From positions 1-36,044 of IMG/VR virus record IMGVR_UViG_3300032334_000189: DNA of 36,044 bases. The stretch is one strand, 5' to 3'. Positions 1 to 6,745 of the stretch are shown here, one piece after another. The position numbers and the translations under genes are program-made. Within the stretch, counting starts at the first letter, position 1; every line of letters starts with the position of its first letter. The notes under the pieces are model-generated. The model saw only the letters and a program-made list of their open reading frames with translations, searched no databases and had not been told where the DNA came from. The stretch is from a virus.

Positions 1-123
1 GATACCAACCTGCCCTTCGTGGAAATAACGTCAATTGGCGAGCTGCAAGAGGCCTATAAATGGCTCACGAGCAGTGCTGAAGCCAACGAGTTTGAGTCTG
101 TGGCGCTTGATTCAATCTCTGAA
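1..123. repeat. Direct terminal repeat, left copy
   Basis: These 123 bases recur without mismatch at 35922-36044, and the reading frame of the Sak4-like gene runs through the join without a break. The likely reading is that the contig was closed from a circular or circularly permuted molecule and the repeat is assembly overlap. Headful packaging, expected for a P22-type terminase, gives permuted ends. A true short terminal repeat inside a coding region would be less usual. Confidence 0.95.
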
Positions 124-519
124 ATCGCCGAAGTGGTCCTAAACGCCGAAAAAAAGGCGACAAAAGACCCTCGGCAAGCGTACGGCGCTATGCAGGAGCA
201 GATGGCTGACATTATACGAGGCTTTCGCGACTTGCCTGGCAAGCACGTTTACATGAGCGCAAAGCTCGAGAAGACCCAAGACGAAATGGGCCGCGTGCTG
301 TACGCCCCCTCGATGCCGGGTAACAAGACCGGCCAGTCGTTGCCTTACTTCTTTGACGAAGTACTGGCGCTGCGGGTTGAGAAGGATGCCGAGGGCAACA
401 CTCGCCGAGCTTTGATGACGGACGGCGACGGCCTTTGGCTTGCCAAGGACCGCAGCGGCAAGCTGGACGTTTGGGAAGACGCTGATTTGGGCGACATCAT
501 CAGGAAGATACAAGCATGA
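1..519 (+). CDS. Sak4-like AAA ATPase, C-terminal part (continues from 35769)
   Basis: This is the second part of a gene that starts at 35769; joined across the circle it encodes 223 residues. Codon 1 of the window is residue 52. The Walker B-type segment (VALDSIS, Asp at about residue 88) is here, and Walker A is in the other fragment. Small P-loop proteins of this build (the AAA_24 or phage nucleotide-binding family, Sak4 class) are Rad51/RecA-related single-strand annealing recombinases, acting with an SSB in phage recombination. The DUF669 protein two genes downstream fits that role. The stop overlaps the next start (ATGA at 516-519), indicating translational coupling. The family call rests on motifs, length and neighbours; no search was run. 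Confidence 0.85.
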   Translation, partial: DTNLPFVEITSIGELQEAYKWLTSSAEANEFESVALDSISEIAEVVLNAEKKATKDPRQAYGAMQEQMADIIRGFRDLPGKHVYMSAKLEKTQDEMGRVLYAPSMPGNKTGQSLPYFFDEVLALRVEKDAEGNTRRALMTDGDGLWLAKDRSGKLDVWEDADLGDIIRKIQA

Positions 520-920
520 CAATCTTTGACGACATTACGATAGACGCGCTCGCCGAGCGCTGGCTTGGGTATAAGGAGGCCGAGCGTATCGCGGTTGAGA
601 TGCGCCGCGACTGCGAAGACCAGATCTTAAAGAAGGTTCAGTTCCCTGAAACTTTCGAGGGAACCGAGAACTTGGTGCAACCCGGTTCGCCTTTTGGCAT
701 CAAGATCGAGGGACGCATCAACCGAACGGTCAACGCAGACAAGTTGCTCTTGATTGCCGCCGAGGAAGGGCTTGACGAGCATTTGTCAACGATCTTTCGC
801 TGGAAGCCAGAGATCAACATGGCGATCTGGAAAGCCACCGAGGAGTCGATCACCAAACCATTATCGGGCGCAATCACGGCCAAACCTGGCCGCCCATCTT
901 TCACCATCACGAGGAAATAA
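516..920 (+). CDS. Conserved phage protein between Sak4 and SSB genes
   Basis: A 134-residue soluble protein with no signal peptide or membrane segment. The first half is charged and helical, the middle is a basic stretch (IKIEGRINRTVN), and the end is Pro/Thr-rich. It starts inside the stop codon of the annealing ATPase and ends 2 bases before the ssDNA-binding protein gene, so the three are almost certainly one translational unit. I associate proteins of this look with the Sak4-SSB cassette of phages of Gram-negative hosts, but no biochemical role is known to me. A recombination accessory role is inferred from position only. Confidence 0.75.
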   Translation: MTIFDDITIDALAERWLGYKEAERIAVEMRRDCEDQILKKVQFPETFEGTENLVQPGSPFGIKIEGRINRTVNADKLLLIAAEEGLDEHLSTIFRWKPEINMAIWKATEESITKPLSGAITAKPGRPSFTITRK

Positions 921-922
921 TC

Positions 923-1402
923 ATGTTGTTAGACGAAACCTTTGACCTTGGCTCGCTTCCACAATCGGAGCGTAACTTTGAACCCCTGCCTGCTGGCTGG
1001 TATACCGCAATCATTACCGGAGCAGAAATCGTGCCAACTAAGCTCGGCAACGGCAAGTACATCAAGGTCCGTTATGACATCACCGGCCCGACTCATGAAG
1101 GGCGCGTGGTGTTTGGCAACCTGAATGTGCGTAACGCCAACCCGAAGGCCGAGGAGATTGGCCGGCAACAGCTCGGCGAGATCATGCGGGCGATCGGCCT
1201 AACCTCGCTCAAAGATACGGATCAGATGATCGGCGGCAATCTGTCCATCAAGCTCGACATTCGGATCTCGGAGCAGTACGGCAACAGCAACGAGGTCAAG
1301 GGCTTTAAAGCGCTGGCTGGTGCTGCTGCTCCTGCGCCGAAACCCGCAGCCGCTGCGGCTGGTGCTGGCGTCAAAGCCGCGCCGCCATGGGCTAAGAAGT
1401 AA
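923..1402 (+). CDS. DUF669 family, probable ssDNA-binding protein
   Basis: A 159-residue protein with the DUF669 layout. An N-terminal LPAGWYTAII strand (about residues 23-32) is followed by a KYIKVRYDI strand and a 'GRVVFGNLNVRN' segment typical of an OB-like core. The C-terminal tail from about residue 130 is Ala/Pro/Lys-rich and ends PPWAKK. DUF669 proteins act as, or replace, single-stranded DNA-binding proteins in phages with Sak, Erf or RecT-type recombinases, and this gene lies in a Sak4 operon. The tail is low-complexity and lacks the acidic tip of bacterial SSB, so recruitment of host SSB partners may differ. The ATG at 923 is preceded by GAGGAAAT. Confidence 0.82.
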   Translation: MLLDETFDLGSLPQSERNFEPLPAGWYTAIITGAEIVPTKLGNGKYIKVRYDITGPTHEGRVVFGNLNVRNANPKAEEIGRQQLGEIMRAIGLTSLKDTDQMIGGNLSIKLDIRISEQYGNSNEVKGFKALAGAAAPAPKPAAAAAGAGVKAAPPWAKK

Positions 1403-1414
1403 CAGGCAAAAAAA

Positions 1415-1437
1415 TGCCCCGGTTCAGCGCCGGGGCA
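1415..1437 (-). terminator. GC-rich hairpin with T-run on the minus strand
   Basis: A perfect 8-bp stem (TGCCCCGG / CCGGGGCA, loop 1423-1429) is preceded by seven A residues on the + strand. Read on the minus strand it is a textbook rho-independent terminator: stem-loop followed by seven T. Read on the + strand it has no T-run, so it should let early rightward transcription through. No minus-strand gene is present here, so it may stop antisense or runaround leftward transcripts, or act as an RNA-processing stem in the early mRNA. Confidence 0.6.
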
Positions 1438-1465
1438 AAGTACCAAAGTACCAAGGGAGAGAGCA

Positions 1466-2491
1466 ATGAGGATACCTGACGCGCAGTATAGCATTCCAGA
1501 GCTAATTGACCAGCACCACGCGGACAAGCCACAGCATCATCGAGATCACCTTGGTGCTTCCCTGCTTGGGCATCCTTGTGATCGTTGGTTGTGGTTGTCT
1601 TTCCGGTGGGCTGTCGCTACGAAGTTTGAAGGTCGCACGCTGCGAATCTTTCGCCGGGGCCAGCTTGAAGAAACAACCATTAAGGATGACCTCCGCGCAA
1701 TCGGCGTCCAGTTTAAGGCTGGCATGACGCAGGAGCGGGTGGACTTTGGATACCACATCGGCGGCAGCATTGACGACATCGCCTTGAGCGGCGTACCTGG
1801 CGCACCGAAGTCAAAGCACATTGTTGAGTACAAGACCCACAACCGAAAGAGTTTTGAACAGGTTGAAGACAAGGGCGTTGAGAGCGCCAAATGGGAACAC
1901 TACGTCCAGATGCAACTCTATATGCACGGCACCAAGATTGATCGTGCGTTGTATGTGGCGGTCTGTAAGGACGATGATCGACTGTACGCCGAGCGCGTTG
2001 AGTACGATCAGGACGTTGCTGAGAAAGCGCTGGCCCGTGGTAAGCGGATTGCATTGTCAGACCGGATGCCTGAGCCGTTAAGCACCGATCCAAGTTGGTA
2101 TCAATGTAAGTGGTGCCCCGCGCATTCGTTTTGCCATGGCGATCGCCTGACTAAGGAAGTCAACTGCCGCACTTGCGCTCACAGTACGTCAACGCCGGAG
2201 TCAATCTGGATCTGCGAGCGCCACGCCGGCAACGAGATCCCGGTGGAATGGCAGCGCGAAGGATGCGGTAGCCATGTCTTGCACCCGGATATGGTCCCGT
2301 GGCAGCGCAAGGATGCTCAGGATGAATGGCAAACCATCTACGTCATCAAAGGTAAAGACGTTGTGAACGGTGAGCCAGGTGAGGGCGTGTATGGGTCAAA
2401 AGAGATCGTCGCAAACCCTGATGCTTGCGCGGAGCCGGATGAGGGAATGGAAAAGCTGCGCCAAGCGTTTGATGGGCGGGTGGTTGGATGA
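1466..2491 (+). CDS. RecB/Cas4-like PD-(D/E)XK exonuclease with Fe-S cysteines
   Basis: A 341-residue nuclease. The PD-(D/E)XK core is visible as GSIDD (Asp 103/104), the E-Y-K triad at 121-123 (HIVEYKTHN) and a QMQLYMH motif at 148-154, as in RecB-family motifs. Four cysteines, Cys38 (GHPCDR), Cys214, Cys217 and Cys223, are spaced as in AddB/Cas4 nucleases that hold a 4Fe-4S cluster. A second set (Cys234, Cys237, Cys250, His253, Cys267) could form an extra zinc site, which is not standard for Cas4. It probably resects DNA ends to make substrate for the Sak4/SSB pair. The start has a good Shine-Dalgarno (GGGAGAGAGCA before ATG). Membership in the PD-(D/E)XK superfamily is fairly sure; polarity of digestion is not. 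Confidence 0.85.
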   Translation: MRIPDAQYSIPELIDQHHADKPQHHRDHLGASLLGHPCDRWLWLSFRWAVATKFEGRTLRIFRRGQLEETTIKDDLRAIGVQFKAGMTQERVDFGYHIGGSIDDIALSGVPGAPKSKHIVEYKTHNRKSFEQVEDKGVESAKWEHYVQMQLYMHGTKIDRALYVAVCKDDDRLYAERVEYDQDVAEKALARGKRIALSDRMPEPLSTDPSWYQCKWCPAHSFCHGDRLTKEVNCRTCAHSTSTPESIWICERHAGNEIPVEWQREGCGSHVLHPDMVPWQRKDAQDEWQTIYVIKGKDVVNGEPGEGVYGSKEIVANPDACAEPDEGMEKLRQAFDGRVVG

Positions 2492-2496
2492 TTTTG

Positions 2497-2505
2497 TGTT
2501 ATGAT
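2497..2505 (+). promoter_or_regulatory. Possible extended -10 promoter before the endonuclease gene
   Basis: TGTTATGAT matches the extended -10 form TGnTATAAT with one mismatch. No good -35 is present at the right distance, which is tolerable for extended -10 promoters. It would start transcription about 2512, giving the low-GC nuclease gene its own transcript. It overlaps the left arm of the inverted repeat at 2501-2533, so a protein bound there could block it. Evidence is sequence match only. Confidence 0.35.
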
Positions 2506-2533
2506 CAACAACAACTTAATGTAGGTTGATCAT
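2501..2533. promoter_or_regulatory. 9-bp inverted repeat over the -10 and start codon
   Basis: ATGATCAAC (2501-2509) and GTTGATCAT (2525-2533) are perfect complements with a 15-base spacer. The right arm includes the first two bases of the ATG at 2532, and the left arm covers the possible -10. It can work as a dimeric repressor operator, or as an mRNA hairpin hiding the start codon. Upstream of this start there is only a weak ribosome site (TAGGTTG). Confidence 0.5.
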
Positions 2534-3167
2534 GGCAAAAAAACACGAATTTCACCCAGAATTTTCAAAATTGACAGCAACTGGGCAGCGAGCAAGAGAA
2601 TTAGGGGAGACTTTGTATTTTACTGGGAAAAGATGCACCAAAGATCATTTGTCTCCACGATACGCGTCTTCTGGAAATTGTTCTGAATGTATTGCTATTT
2701 CTCGAGGCAAAGCCGAAATTAATACAAGCGGAAGGTCTAGCAAACGATCTTCTGTAAATCACGCCGCAGCATTAGCTGCGATAGCCGCGGGGCATTTGGA
2801 ATATTTATCAGACGCGGCTTGCCCTAATGGACATTATCGTCGGTTTGTCACCACAAACAACTGTATTGACTGCAACGCTGAGTCAAGATTAAAAAGAGCG
2901 GAAAAGGCTCGATGGGCGCGGGTAAAAAAAGAATATGGACTAAGCGAATCAGACGTTGCACAAGCCATGGGCAAACAAAACTTCGAATGCTTGATTTGCA
3001 ATATAAATATTAAACACGCCTATCATATTGATCATTGCCACCTCACTGGAAAATTTCGCGGTCTTTTGTGTCAAAAGTGCAATCAAGCGATTGGTCTTTT
3101 GAAAGAAAATGAATTGTTGTTTTTCAGGGCCGCCGAGTATATCAGGGAACACAATGCAACTTCGTGA
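2532..3167 (+). CDS. Endonuclease VII-like (His-Me finger) nuclease
   Basis: A 211-residue protein whose C-terminus matches the recombination endonuclease VII family: Cys153/Cys156, the HIDHCH motif at 165-170, GKFRGLLC and the second pair Cys180/Cys183 followed by Asn184. T4 endonuclease VII cleaves Holliday and branched junctions; smaller relatives include homing-type nickases. The N-terminal 120 residues hold two copies of a zinc-binding module (Cys35, His39, Cys50, Cys53 and Cys97, His101, Cys111, Cys114), an internal duplication that may bind DNA. The gene is clearly more A+T-rich than its neighbours and has its own promoter-like sequence, which suggests insertion as a mobile or recently acquired gene. 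I use the ATG at 2532; a TTG at 2526 is possible. Its end overlaps the helicase start by 14 bases. Confidence 0.85.
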   Translation: MAKKHEFHPEFSKLTATGQRARELGETLYFTGKRCTKDHLSPRYASSGNCSECIAISRGKAEINTSGRSSKRSSVNHAAALAAIAAGHLEYLSDAACPNGHYRRFVTTNNCIDCNAESRLKRAEKARWARVKKEYGLSESDVAQAMGKQNFECLICNINIKHAYHIDHCHLTGKFRGLLCQKCNQAIGLLKENELLFFRAAEYIREHNATS

Positions 3168-4755
3168 ATACCAGAGTCGAGCAATCGCCGCTCTATATCA
3201 ATGGTTTGAAAACGAGAATCAGGGGAATCCTTGCATAGTATTGCCAACGGGGGCCGGCAAAAGCCATGTCGTTGCATATTTGTGCAAAGATGCTTTACAG
3301 AATTGGCCTGAAACCCGCGTTCTTATTTTAAGCCATGTAAAAGAAATTCTTGAGCAAAACGCCGAAAAGATGCTCCAACACTGGCCGAACGCCCCGCTGG
3401 GCATCTATAGCGCTGGCATAGGCCGGCGCGAGTTACACCAGCCGATCACCTTTGCCGGTATTCAGTCGGTGCGGGACAAAGCGGCGCAGATAGATTTTGT
3501 GGATTTGGTGATTATTGATGAATGTCACTTGGTTAATCATAAAGATACTGGCGGTTATCGTGACTTACTTCGCCAGCTCAAACGCATCAACCCCAATCTT
3601 CGGGTTATTGGTTTAACCGCCACGCCTTACCGCTTGGGCCATGGCCTGATCACGGATGAGCCGGCGATCTTTAACGCGCTGATTGAGCCGGTCACCATCG
3701 AGGAGCTGATCTTCAAAAAGCACCTCGCTCCGCTGCGATCCAAGTTAACGTCAACAATGTTGGATACAACTGGCGTTGCCAAGCGAGGCGGTGAGTTCGT
3801 GGAAGGCGCTCTGCAACGAGCGGTTAACACGAAAGACCAGAACGTGCGCGTGGTGTCCGAAGTGATTGCGCTGGCCGAGGAGCGGCAGCACTGGTTATTT
3901 TTCTGTACCGGCGTCGAACACGCTCAGAATATTTGCGAGATTTTGAACTACTGGGGTGTTGCCGCTGCCTGCGTGACCGGCGAGACACCAAAGAAAGAGC
4001 GCGAGCAGATCATTGAACACTTCAAGGCCGGCAAGATCAAAGCGTTGACCAACGCCAACGTGTTGACAACCGGGTTTGATTACCCCGACATTGACCTGAT
4101 CGCGATGCTGCGGCCTACGATGTCCCCTGGTTTGTACATCCAGATGGCCGGTCGAGGAATGCGGCCCAAGAGCCACACTGATCATTGCATGGTGCTGGAT
4201 TTTGCCAAGGTCGTTTCTACCCACGGGCCGATCACCGCCGTACAACCGCCCAAGAAAGGCGGCACGGGCGACGGTGTTGCGCCGGTCAAGGTTTGCATCG
4301 CCTGCAACGAAATCTGCGCCCTATCGGTGCGGGAATGCCCGTCCTGCGGCACGGAGTTTCCAGCGGCATCGCCCAAGAAGCTCAAGCTCCAGAATGATGA
4401 CATCATGGGCGACAGCGGCACGGAAATGGCCGTAAGCGACTGGACCTGGCGGCAGCACGTTAGCCAAACCAGCGGCAAAAAGATGCTTTCTGTGACATAT
4501 TATGGTGGTTTGAGCGGTGCGCCGATCACCGAGTATCTTCCCGTGCTGCATGGAGGTTTTGCTGGAGAGAAAGCGCTTGGGACGCTATATTATTTGGCGA
4601 GCAAGGCCAGCGTGATCCTGAGCGAGATGGCAAGGCTGGCCGACACTGAAGCTCTGGACTACGCCGTGATCGCCATGAACCAGGGCAAGCCGCCGGTGTC
4701 GATTGAGTATAAGCGTGATGGTAAGTTTTTTCGAGTGGTGAGTAGGAAATGGTGA
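3154..4755 (+). CDS. DEAD/DEAH-box (SF2) helicase with C-terminal zinc ribbon
   Basis: A 533-residue helicase. Motif I is PTGAGKS (31-37), motif II is DECH (122-125), motif III is TAT (155-157), and motif VI is QMAGRGMRP (330-338), with TGFDYPDID before it, so both RecA-like lobes are complete. After the helicase core lies a CX2C...CX2C zinc ribbon (Cys381, Cys384, Cys395, Cys398) and a tail of about 120 residues unlike standard motifs. The fold is that of SSL2/RadD-type helicases. With the exonuclease, junction nuclease and VRR nuclease around it, a role in recombination-dependent replication or fork repair is likely. The start chosen is ATG 3154, after AGGGAACAC; upstream codons in frame lie inside the preceding gene without a ribosome site. 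Confidence 0.92.
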   Translation: MQLREYQSRAIAALYQWFENENQGNPCIVLPTGAGKSHVVAYLCKDALQNWPETRVLILSHVKEILEQNAEKMLQHWPNAPLGIYSAGIGRRELHQPITFAGIQSVRDKAAQIDFVDLVIIDECHLVNHKDTGGYRDLLRQLKRINPNLRVIGLTATPYRLGHGLITDEPAIFNALIEPVTIEELIFKKHLAPLRSKLTSTMLDTTGVAKRGGEFVEGALQRAVNTKDQNVRVVSEVIALAEERQHWLFFCTGVEHAQNICEILNYWGVAAACVTGETPKKEREQIIEHFKAGKIKALTNANVLTTGFDYPDIDLIAMLRPTMSPGLYIQMAGRGMRPKSHTDHCMVLDFAKVVSTHGPITAVQPPKKGGTGDGVAPVKVCIACNEICALSVRECPSCGTEFPAASPKKLKLQNDDIMGDSGTEMAVSDWTWRQHVSQTSGKKMLSVTYYGGLSGAPITEYLPVLHGGFAGEKALGTLYYLASKASVILSEMARLADTEALDYAVIAMNQGKPPVSIEYKRDGKFFRVVSRKW

Positions 4756-5078
4756 TGCCAACTGAACACGAAGAACAGCGCGAACTGGTGCGTTGGTTTC
4801 GCCAGACCTACCCAGATGTTCGTATTTTTGCCATTCCCAACGGGGAGAAGCGCAGCATCAGTGTGGCCGGCAGGCTAAAGGCAGAAGGCGTCAGCGCTGG
4901 GGTGCCAGATTTGTTTGTCCCCTCGTGGGGCTTATGGGTTGAGATGAAACGTCAAAAAGGAGGGACGATCAGACCAGAGCAAAAGGACTGGATTGAATAC
5001 TTAAAAAACTGCGGTCATCGAGTCATTGTGGGATACGGATTTGAAGACGCAAAAACCAAAATTGAAAACCAAGGATGA
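4755..5078 (+). CDS. VRR-NUC domain nuclease
   Basis: A 107-residue protein (109 if the ATG at 4749 is used) that is essentially one VRR-NUC domain. The pattern includes an N-terminal E-x-x-E-Q helix, GVSAGVPDLFVP with the metal-binding Asp, and VEMKRQKGG as the E-x-K motif. Stand-alone VRR-NUC proteins are junction-resolving nucleases of the PD-(D/E)XK superfamily (FAN1 contains the same domain) and are often placed beside phage helicases, as here. TGATG at 4753-4757 joins the helicase stop to ATG 4755, and AGGA at 4744-4747 is at a good distance for that start but too close to 4749. Function as a Holliday-junction resolvase is inferred from family. Confidence 0.9.
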   Translation: MPTEHEEQRELVRWFRQTYPDVRIFAIPNGEKRSISVAGRLKAEGVSAGVPDLFVPSWGLWVEMKRQKGGTIRPEQKDWIEYLKNCGHRVIVGYGFEDAKTKIENQG

Positions 5079-5081
5079 GAA

Positions 5082-5339
5082 ATGAGTTTAATTAGCATTA
5101 CGCATGATGAGCCGTACGCAAGGACGGAATCCATGAGAATGGTTGAAGGCAAGTTGCTCAAGGCCAGAGTCAAAGGAATTCATTTAGACGAAATCAGGGA
5201 AATGCTTTTGGTTGACGTAGCGTTCAAAAGAAAGATTTTCAAGTGCTACATGGACTGCGTGACCGGCAGTTTGTATGACATCAAAACCAAAGAATGCCTG
5301 TCCAGCACAAACTTAAAAATTGCGCAAGTTAAACAATGA
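5082..5339 (+). CDS. Small early protein, unknown
   Basis: An 85-residue soluble protein, rich in Lys, Met and Ile, with two cysteines near the C-terminus (KCYMDC) and no recognised motif. It starts 3 bases after the VRR-NUC gene with an AAGGATGAGA ribosome site and ends in an ATGA overlap with the next gene. It is the first of a run of small accessory early proteins. Phage genes in this position often alter host functions, but nothing in this sequence says which. Confidence 0.7.
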   Translation: MSLISITHDEPYARTESMRMVEGKLLKARVKGIHLDEIREMLLVDVAFKRKIFKCYMDCVTGSLYDIKTKECLSSTNLKIAQVKQ

Positions 5340-5653
5340 GAATCGCAATAGATCAGAACCACCCGACGATTAAATACGTCTGGGAGCATGGTGAAGTGAC
5401 TGCGTACGGGATAAATCTACCTCAGTACACAAGGTTCTCAATCGAGGATCATCTGCAAAAAGGTATTGCGCGCAATCTACTGACTCGCCGCAAAGCGCCG
5501 GTTGAACTTGGGTCTAACCGGATGGTTTGGTTTTATCAAGTAGCTAAAAACGTTTGCCCGGATGATCAAAAGGAAAAGTCAGAAGTGACTTATATCGGAG
5601 GAGAACCGGACTACGCGCACTATTTGAGAAACTTTTTTAGGGAGGCTGTATGA
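5336..5653 (+). CDS. Small early protein, unknown
   Basis: A 105-residue protein, mixed charge, with aromatic residues spread along the chain and no membrane segment. It overlaps its neighbours by 4 bases at both ends (ATGA at 5336 and at 5650), so it depends on ribosomes arriving from the preceding gene. I recognise no family. Confidence 0.7.
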   Translation: MRIAIDQNHPTIKYVWEHGEVTAYGINLPQYTRFSIEDHLQKGIARNLLTRRKAPVELGSNRMVWFYQVAKNVCPDDQKEKSEVTYIGGEPDYAHYLRNFFREAV

Positions 5654-5919
5654 CACGCGATGACATCATCCGCATGGCTTGGAAGGCAAACTTGCCATCG
5701 TGCCATATAACGCATCCTAAAGCCCTTGAACGCTTCGCCGCCCTTGTCGCCGCAGCCGAGCGTGAGCGCCAGTGGGTCGGGCTGACAGAAGAAGAAGTGC
5801 TTGAAGAAGAAGAATTTATTAACCACAGATATGGAAAACACATAAACGAAACAACAGCAATCCTTTTGGATTTTGTGAGGCAAATTGAAGCCAAACTCAA
5901 GGAGAAGAACGGTGGATAA
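5650..5919 (+). CDS. Small conserved phage protein (ALERFAALVAAAERE type)
   Basis: An 89-residue protein with the motif ALERFAALVAAAERERQW near residues 25-42, a pattern seen in many small proteins of phages of beta- and gammaproteobacteria that start MTRDDIIRMA. The second half is strongly acidic (a run of Glu around 46-55) and probably helical. No activity is known to me. It starts in an ATGA overlap, with GGGAGGCTGT as ribosome site. Confidence 0.72.
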   Translation: MTRDDIIRMAWKANLPSCHITHPKALERFAALVAAAERERQWVGLTEEEVLEEEEFINHRYGKHINETTAILLDFVRQIEAKLKEKNGG

Positions 5920-6103
5920 ACCAACCTACTTCACAGCAGAACACGCCGTGAGCATGACTTTGCGCGATTACCTTGCAGGACAGGCAATGCAAGCGTTGAT
6001 AACCCGAGAAACCAAAATGATCCCTGACCCATCGGTGTACGCAGGTGCGGCCTATGATCTTGCAGACGCAATGCTGGAAGCGAGGAAACAAGATGTTCAA
6101 TGA
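5912..6103 (+). CDS. Small conserved phage protein, GTG start
   Basis: A 63-residue protein of the common 'MTLRDYLAGQAMQALI...AYDLADAMLEAR' type found in phages of proteobacteria. The GTG at 5912 is chosen because AAGGAGAAG lies 7 bases before it; the longer form from TTG 5885 lies inside the preceding gene and has no such site. It overlaps the previous gene by 8 bases. Function unknown. Confidence 0.68.
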   Translation: MDKPTYFTAEHAVSMTLRDYLAGQAMQALITRETKMIPDPSVYAGAAYDLADAMLEARKQDVQ

Positions 6104-6206
6104 ATACCCCGGATTCCCCAGCGATGAATTTTTTGCTGTGCTGCTGGGTTGTATGGCGCGCAGCTCTGCTGACATGGTTTATTTTTTACTTGGTGACGGG
6201 CAGTGA
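6093..6206 (+). CDS. 37-residue early protein, unknown
   Basis: A short frame, ATG 6093 to TGA 6204-6206, overlapping the previous gene by 11 bases and the next by 4 (GTGA). AGGAAACAAG precedes the start. The product begins MFNEYPGFPSDEFFAVLL and is hydrophobic in the middle. Overlap on both sides and the ribosome site support it; no homology is recognised. Confidence 0.5.
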   Translation: MFNEYPGFPSDEFFAVLLGCMARSSADMVYFLLGDGQ

Positions 6207-6400
6207 TTAAATACGTCACATATTTAATTTACATACTTTCGTTTGAAGCCATTGTTTTGGGTGGTATAGGCTACGCTGTTTTTGTGCTGGGCTTTAGCGG
6301 CTGGTGGTTTGCGCTTGCTGTCGCATTATCGTTCTGTGCGTACAAACCAAGTGATTGGATAGGCAAGGAATCTAACGATGATCAGATACGGCATCCTTGA
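6203..6400 (+). CDS. Small inner-membrane protein with two TM helices
   Basis: A 65-residue protein from a GTG start that overlaps the preceding stop. Two hydrophobic helices (about residues 5-27 and 31-47) are joined by a short turn with FSGWW, followed by a charged C-terminal tail. It is placed among early genes, far from the lysis cassette, so a holin role is unlikely. A superinfection-exclusion or host membrane function is possible but not shown. Confidence 0.65.
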   Translation: MIKYVTYLIYILSFEAIVLGGIGYAVFVLGFSGWWFALAVALSFCAYKPSDWIGKESNDDQIRHP

Positions 6401-6518
6401 CGACGAGGGCAAGGTTGTCCGGTGGGTCTGGGTCAAGCCGCCCTACCCGCACATCGTCAGCAGACCTAAACGTAAACCGAAGTTCGACTTCTCCAAGTGC
6501 GAGCCAGCGCCATTTTGA
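6378..6518 (+). CDS. 46-residue basic early protein
   Basis: ATG 6378 to TGA 6516-6518, overlapping the membrane-protein gene by 23 bases. The product is basic, with WVWVKPPYP in the middle and a KRKPKFDF segment towards the end. The ribosome site (AAGGAATCTAACG) is well placed. Coding status is supported by tight packing; function unknown. Confidence 0.5.
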   Translation: MIRYGILDDEGKVVRWVWVKPPYPHIVSRPKRKPKFDFSKCEPAPF

Positions 6519-6526
6519 AACCAGTC

Positions 6527-6676
6527 ATGGATAAATACGTTAACTGTCAACAGTGCCGACGAAACATCGGCGTTCACAAAGTACCAACGAGCAACGGGAA
6601 AGGTTTTCGCTGGAAGTGCGAAACGTGCTTTCGCAGGAACCGACCGATGGGATTTAAGAATCGGTCAACGGTATAA
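6527..6676 (+). CDS. 49-residue zinc-ribbon protein
   Basis: ATG 6527 to TAA 6674-6676. The product has two CX2C pairs (Cys7/Cys10 and Cys31/Cys34) separated by 20 residues, and a very basic tail, so it is likely a zinc ribbon binding nucleic acid or a host protein. It follows the previous gene by 8 bases; the ribosome site is weak. Small zinc-ribbon proteins are frequent in early phage regions, but no specific family is recognised. Confidence 0.55.
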   Translation: MDKYVNCQQCRRNIGVHKVPTSNGKGFRWKCETCFRRNRPMGFKNRSTV

Positions 6677-6745
6677 ATTAAATATGGAGGTCAAGCCACT
6701 TTAACAACCTGCCCGCCCCGCAAGCCACATTTTTTTGAGGATAGT

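Noticed and set aside
3109-3153. Longer N-terminus of the SF2 helicase
   Set aside because: It would overlap the nuclease gene by 59 bases without a ribosome site; ATG 3154 begins directly before the conserved LREYQ motif.
6203-6400. Second holin
   Set aside because: Two membrane helices fit, but the gene is in the early operon far from lysis genes.
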